Source: Sipunculus nudus (Eukaryota > Annelida > Sipuncula > Golfingiida > Sipunculidae). Taken from it: a DNA stretch of 64,000 nucleotides. Shown piece by piece: positions 62,157-64,000 of the stretch. The first letter of the stretch is position 1. Each line of letters begins with the position of its first letter. Under the pieces are notes generated by a model, which was given only the letters and a program-made list of their open reading frames with translations, ran no database searches and was not told the origin of the DNA. Where the stretch lies: positions 4,624,229-4,688,228 of the forward strand of contig CM049314.1 in the NCBI GenBank assembly GCA_026874595.1. The letters run 5' to 3'. The position numbers were made by a program, and so were the translations under genes.

Positions 62157-62456
62157 AAATGAGTATGGTGTTTTTGTCTGAAGGTTAATTCACTACGGAG
62201 CCCTGTACAAGTACATTCACAAGAAGCACCACGAATGGACGGCGCCCATCGGGATTACGGCCACCTACGCCCATCCAGTTGAGTTCCTACTGTCCAACGT
62301 CCTACCAGTAGGCCTGGGTCCGGTACTGATGAAGAGTCACATGATCACTATGTGGGTGTGGTACGCAGTGGCTCTCAGCGTCACCACTATCCACCACTCC
62401 GGCTACCACCTACCATTCCTTGTGTCACCGGAGTTCCACGACTATCATCACCTCAA
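53871..62456 (+). CDS. FAXDC2-like fatty acid hydroxylase, gene B (exons 1-5; 3' end outside window)
   Basis: Exons 53871-53949, 54241-54362, 54687-54788, 60055-60161, 62184-62456 have the same lengths and phases as gene A exons 1-5 (79, 122, 102, 107, 273 nt) and encode the first 228 residues without interruption. Starts MATFTATTWEQIREFFGYDD. The histidine clusters are HRLIH, HKKHH and HDYHH, and residue 207 is His (Thr in gene A), giving HHSGYH. Same membrane plan and expected role as gene A. Ends at an AA|GTAAGT donor, so the final exon (about 57 residues) must lie beyond 64000. Intron 3 is 5.3 kb against 1.5 kb in A. It holds a Helitron-like element and a Penelope palindrome. Appears functional in what is visible. 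Confidence 0.9.
54241..54362 (+). CDS. Gene B exon 2
   Basis: Encodes SMLTSVGPYWILNVFLLYSD and onward; acceptor CTGGCAG, donor CCC|GTTAGT. Confidence 0.9.
54687..54788 (+). CDS. Gene B exon 3
   Basis: Encodes VEPGRVWNALKVSVFNQVFL then GIPSTMFFCWWMEK; donor AAG|GTTTGT. Confidence 0.9.
54826..54918. repeat. (TA)n and (AAT)n microsatellites
   Basis: (TA)n followed by AATAAT units early in intron 3. Confidence 0.95.
55290..56845 (+). mobile_element. Helitron-like (pearl-type) element with eight about 180-bp units
   Basis: Begins near TATGCCCCCGCCACAAAGTG, which forms a GC-rich hairpin with GGCCGGGGCATA, followed by (CCTTCCGT)-type repeats. About eight units follow (starts near 55392, 55571, 55751, 55931, 56111, 56272, 56451 and 56634), each with a TGTACGGACTTTTTTTCGCA-like start and GACCAGTTACAGATCGAGTT. 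It ends GGCGGGGGCATTCATGTCGT.. with a TGTCG-TTC-CGACA hairpin and CTAG at 56842-56845. A hairpin followed by CTAG is the 3' terminus of Helitrons. No Rep/helicase, so non-autonomous. Confidence 0.75.
56910..56966. repeat. (AAT)n and (TA)n microsatellites
   Basis: Left target context of the Penelope insertion. Confidence 0.9.
56996..57043 (-). ncRNA. Hammerhead-ribozyme-like motif, left arm
   Basis: Exact inverse copy of the motif at 59639-59686, with the same core, stems and predicted cleavage position. Downstream of the left-arm endonuclease frame on the same strand. Confidence 0.6.
57594..57616. repeat. Poly(G) tract, left arm
   Basis: About 22 G; the equivalent C tract of the right arm (about 59073-59086) is shorter, one of few differences between the arms. 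Confidence 0.9.
57720..58364 (-). pseudogene. Penelope GIY-YIG endonuclease domain, left copy, frameshifted end
   Basis: 214 codons, nearly identical to the right copy through KLLIATAP, where one G is missing from a homopolymer (six against seven) at about 57734-57739. The frame then ends early as LDHC. The start lies in the spacer and opposite arm, so it is not a native start. No reverse transcriptase. Confidence 0.8.
58324..59040 (+). pseudogene. Penelope-like GIY-YIG endonuclease domain, right copy
   Basis: A 238-codon open frame whose first residues come from the spacer; the element portion starts at KSKRNRKRK. The conserved linker IIWFNPPYS is at 22-29, SYSCLPNM at 66-73, a Cys cluster C98-x-C100..C106..C112..C116, then the GIY-YIG fold. 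That fold has VY (118-119), YIG (132-134), the Arg of TRYNNH (143) and the catalytic-type Glu of TELSKHIW (161). This order (linker, Cys cluster, GIY-YIG) is diagnostic for Penelope-like retroelements, where the domain nicks the target DNA. The frame is open to a natural-looking end ..FTLKYFKT. Without reverse transcriptase it cannot move by itself. Confidence 0.88.
59639..59686 (+). ncRNA. Hammerhead-ribozyme-like motif, right arm
   Basis: Stem I 5' strand ATTCAC (59639-59644) pairs with GTGAAT (59681-59686). The core CTGATGA is at 59645-59651. Stem II has CGGG/CCCG arms around a 6-nt loop, flanked by a T.T mismatch at its base. The core GAA is at 59668-59670 and stem III is ACA-GTC-TGT (59671-59679). 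T at 59680 takes the cleavage-site position (H17) just before stem I. Short stem III type I hammerheads are known from Penelope-like elements. The base mismatch in stem II may lower activity. Confidence 0.65.
59778..59818. repeat. (TA)n microsatellite
   Basis: Right target context of the Penelope insertion. Confidence 0.95.
60055..60161 (+). CDS. Gene B exon 4, GC donor
   Basis: Encodes VGCSGATDDLPSLLVFLRDF then ATYAVVQEIGFYYSH; the intron begins GCAAGT, as in gene A. Confidence 0.9.
60162..62183. other. Gene B intron 4 (2.0 kb)
   Basis: Longer than intron 4 of gene A (0.3 kb). The extra DNA contains an open frame at 61824-62033 ending in a Cys-rich CTYCSNYMRDCNHACQCG, not recognised and unsupported, and a (TA)n at 62126-62151. 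No repeat family was identified for 60.3-61.8 kb. Confidence 0.6.
62184..62456 (+). CDS. Gene B exon 5 (catalytic core)
   Basis: Encodes LIHYGALYKYIHKKHHEWTA and onward to EFHDYHHLK; donor AA|GTAAGT. Confidence 0.92.
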
Positions 62457-63325
62457 GTAAGTGTAACGTTCTTACGATAGATCCATGCACTTTCAATTGA
62501 TCTTTTGTGTCAATATAGATATAATCACACGGAGAGAACATGTAATTATCAATCCCTTATTTTATTTTTTTGTGCAGCAGATATCAAAACATCATTCTAA
62601 TTTGTGTTTGTGAACCACCTCTTTTTACATGCCATGGTTACAACCAAGCAATTATCTGTAAATATATGTAGATAATTTAATGAAATATGTATTATTTCAA
62701 TACCAAAGGATAGAAATACCAGGGTCTTCGTAGATTTTATCCGTTACCTAATATCTTAACTCTTTTACTCTTAAAGTAAACACACGGTGAAACATTCAAC
62801 GGAAAATCTATACCACATGCATTCACATTTACTTTATTGACTGTAATAAAAATTATATCAGCATATTTTATTAGAGATAATCTAGTTTAAGCTACGAGAT
62901 CTGTTCAAGTTGCCTTTAAATTAATGATAGGAAAACCAGTTAACAACAAAGGACCAAGCCAATAGTCTGTAAGCCACTATATTTATAATAATTTTACGTG
63001 GCACTTTTCAGAGTCGGCAAAGGAAAAAGGCAGGATGCAAAACTGTACAAGTTTATCGAGTATTTTTATAAACGTTCTTCAGTCTATTAAAAAAAATCAG
63101 CGATTTACAAACTCTGGATAATCACTGAGAGATGTTATGTTCAAAGGTTATAATGTTAAGTGATTAAACGAGAACTTTTTCGTGGCCACTCAATCTTCTA
63201 TTGGTAATGGGTTCTTTTATGGATATTTCTCTGTGTCTGTATCTGTCGCTGTACCAATTTTATTATGTTCTCTGAATTGCAATGCTCATGTTCCTGAACT
63301 GATAAACAGTACTCAGTATTCGGTT
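62457..63325. other. Start of gene B intron 5
   Basis: AT-rich; no exon 6 homologue seen. Confidence 0.5.
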
Positions 63326-63326
63326 A

Positions 63327-64000
63327 TTAGGGCCCCGGTTTTCAAGCGGGGCCCTATAGTGATCACTGTGTCAGGCCGTCCTTCCGTCCGTCCGTCCATC
63401 CGTCCTTCCGTCTTTCCGTCAGTGATACTTTTTTTCGCGCGCGATAACTCGACAAAAACCTACTTCAGCTTTCCATAATTCACAAGGATGATTGGTACAT
63501 ATGAGGGCTCCAGATCTATCGAATTACAGACTTGTCGGAATTCCAATTTGGCCGCCACAACCCATACGCTGATTTTCCTTTGCAAGCAATAACTCAACAA
63601 CAACATACTGCAGCTTTCCCAAAATCACAGGGATGATTGGTACCAATGACGGCTCCAGACCTATCGAATTACAGACTAATCGAATTCCAATATGGCCGCC
63701 ATAGCCCAATCGCTTATTTTCTTTCGCGCGCCATACCTCAACAACAACATACTGCAGCTTTCCGTAATTCACAGGGATGGTTGGTATGTATAAGGGCGCC
63801 ATACCTATTGAAATACAGACCTTTCGGAATTCCAATATGACCGTTAAGCCCGATCACTAATTTTCTTTCGCACGCGAAAATTCAAAAACAACCTCCTGCA
63901 GCTCTCCATAATTCACAGGAATGATTGATACGTATGAGGGCGCCAGACCTATTGAATCACAGACCTGTCTGAATTCCAATAGGGCCGCCACAGCCCATTG
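63327..64000 (+). mobile_element. Helitron-like tandem-repeat element, cut by window end
   Basis: Starts with GGGCCCCG...CGGGGCCCT, a GC-rich hairpin (63331-63353), then a (CCGT)n-type array (63378-63420). About 145-bp units follow, starting near 63434, 63575, 63720 and 63864, each with CGCGCG.GATAACTC.ACAA-like and TTCACA.GGATGATTGGTAC-like text. Same architecture as the 55.3-kb element but a different sequence. Confidence 0.65.

Larger units (their letters stand above)
52560..64000 (+). repeat. Segmental duplication unit B (runs off the window)
   Basis: Aligns with unit A from about 52.58 kb, first through conserved non-coding blocks (52.6-52.95 and 53.17-53.47 kb), then exon by exon. Larger than A because of insertions in intron 3. 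The equivalent of exon 6 is not found before 64000. Confidence 0.8.

Overview
The window is animal nuclear DNA: AT-rich, gene-poor, with split genes whose exons end in GT..AG (once GC..AG) junctions, many (TA)n tracts, tRNA-derived SINEs, Helitron-like elements with tandem cores, CR1/Jockey-like LINE fragments and a Penelope-like element. This repeat mix, together with a duplicated actin family, points to a lophotrochozoan, most likely a bivalve mollusc. That placement is inference; no species-diagnostic gene is present.

Left part (1-24.9 kb): a decaying actin cluster, all on the minus strand. A1 (598-1948) is a two-exon actin with one in-frame stop. A2 (8.2-9.3 kb) and A3 (13.8-14.1 kb) are clear pseudogenes. 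A4 (exon 2 at 19813-20826) is open and divergent. It has a broken nearby first exon (21305-21422) and an intact first exon 3 kb upstream (23829-23954). Non-coding flanks were copied along with the genes: 2.3-2.9 kb matches 11.3-11.9 kb, and 3.7-5.5 kb matches 22.3-24.6 kb. SINEs, a Jockey/I-like LINE fragment and tandem-repeat elements lie between the copies.

Middle part (24.9-40.1 kb): no intact gene is visible. It holds tRNA-SINEs, an LTR-element relic, a minisatellite, an orphan last exon of a fatty-acid-hydroxylase gene (31278-31488) and a rotted CR1-like LINE (37.8-40.1 kb).

Right part (40.5-64 kb): two tandem, same-strand copies of a sterol-desaturase/fatty-acid-hydroxylase gene (FAXDC2-like). 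Copy A (42234-46521) is complete in six exons, 285 aa, with all three histidine clusters. Copy B (53871 onward) has exons 1-5 in the window and its last exon must lie beyond 64000. Together with the orphan exon, at least three copies of this locus existed. Intron 3 of copy B is enlarged by a Helitron-like element (55.3-56.8 kb) and by an almost perfect 1.36-kb inverted repeat. That repeat consists of two head-to-head 5'-truncated Penelope-like elements. Each arm encodes a GIY-YIG endonuclease domain and ends in a hammerhead-ribozyme-like fold.

The most unusual features are the Penelope palindrome with its paired hammerheads, a repeat family carrying perfect estrogen-response-element-type palindromes (47.6-49.8 kb), a mobile hairpin next to microsatellites (12.3 and 43.2 kb), and the possible first-exon switch in actin A4.
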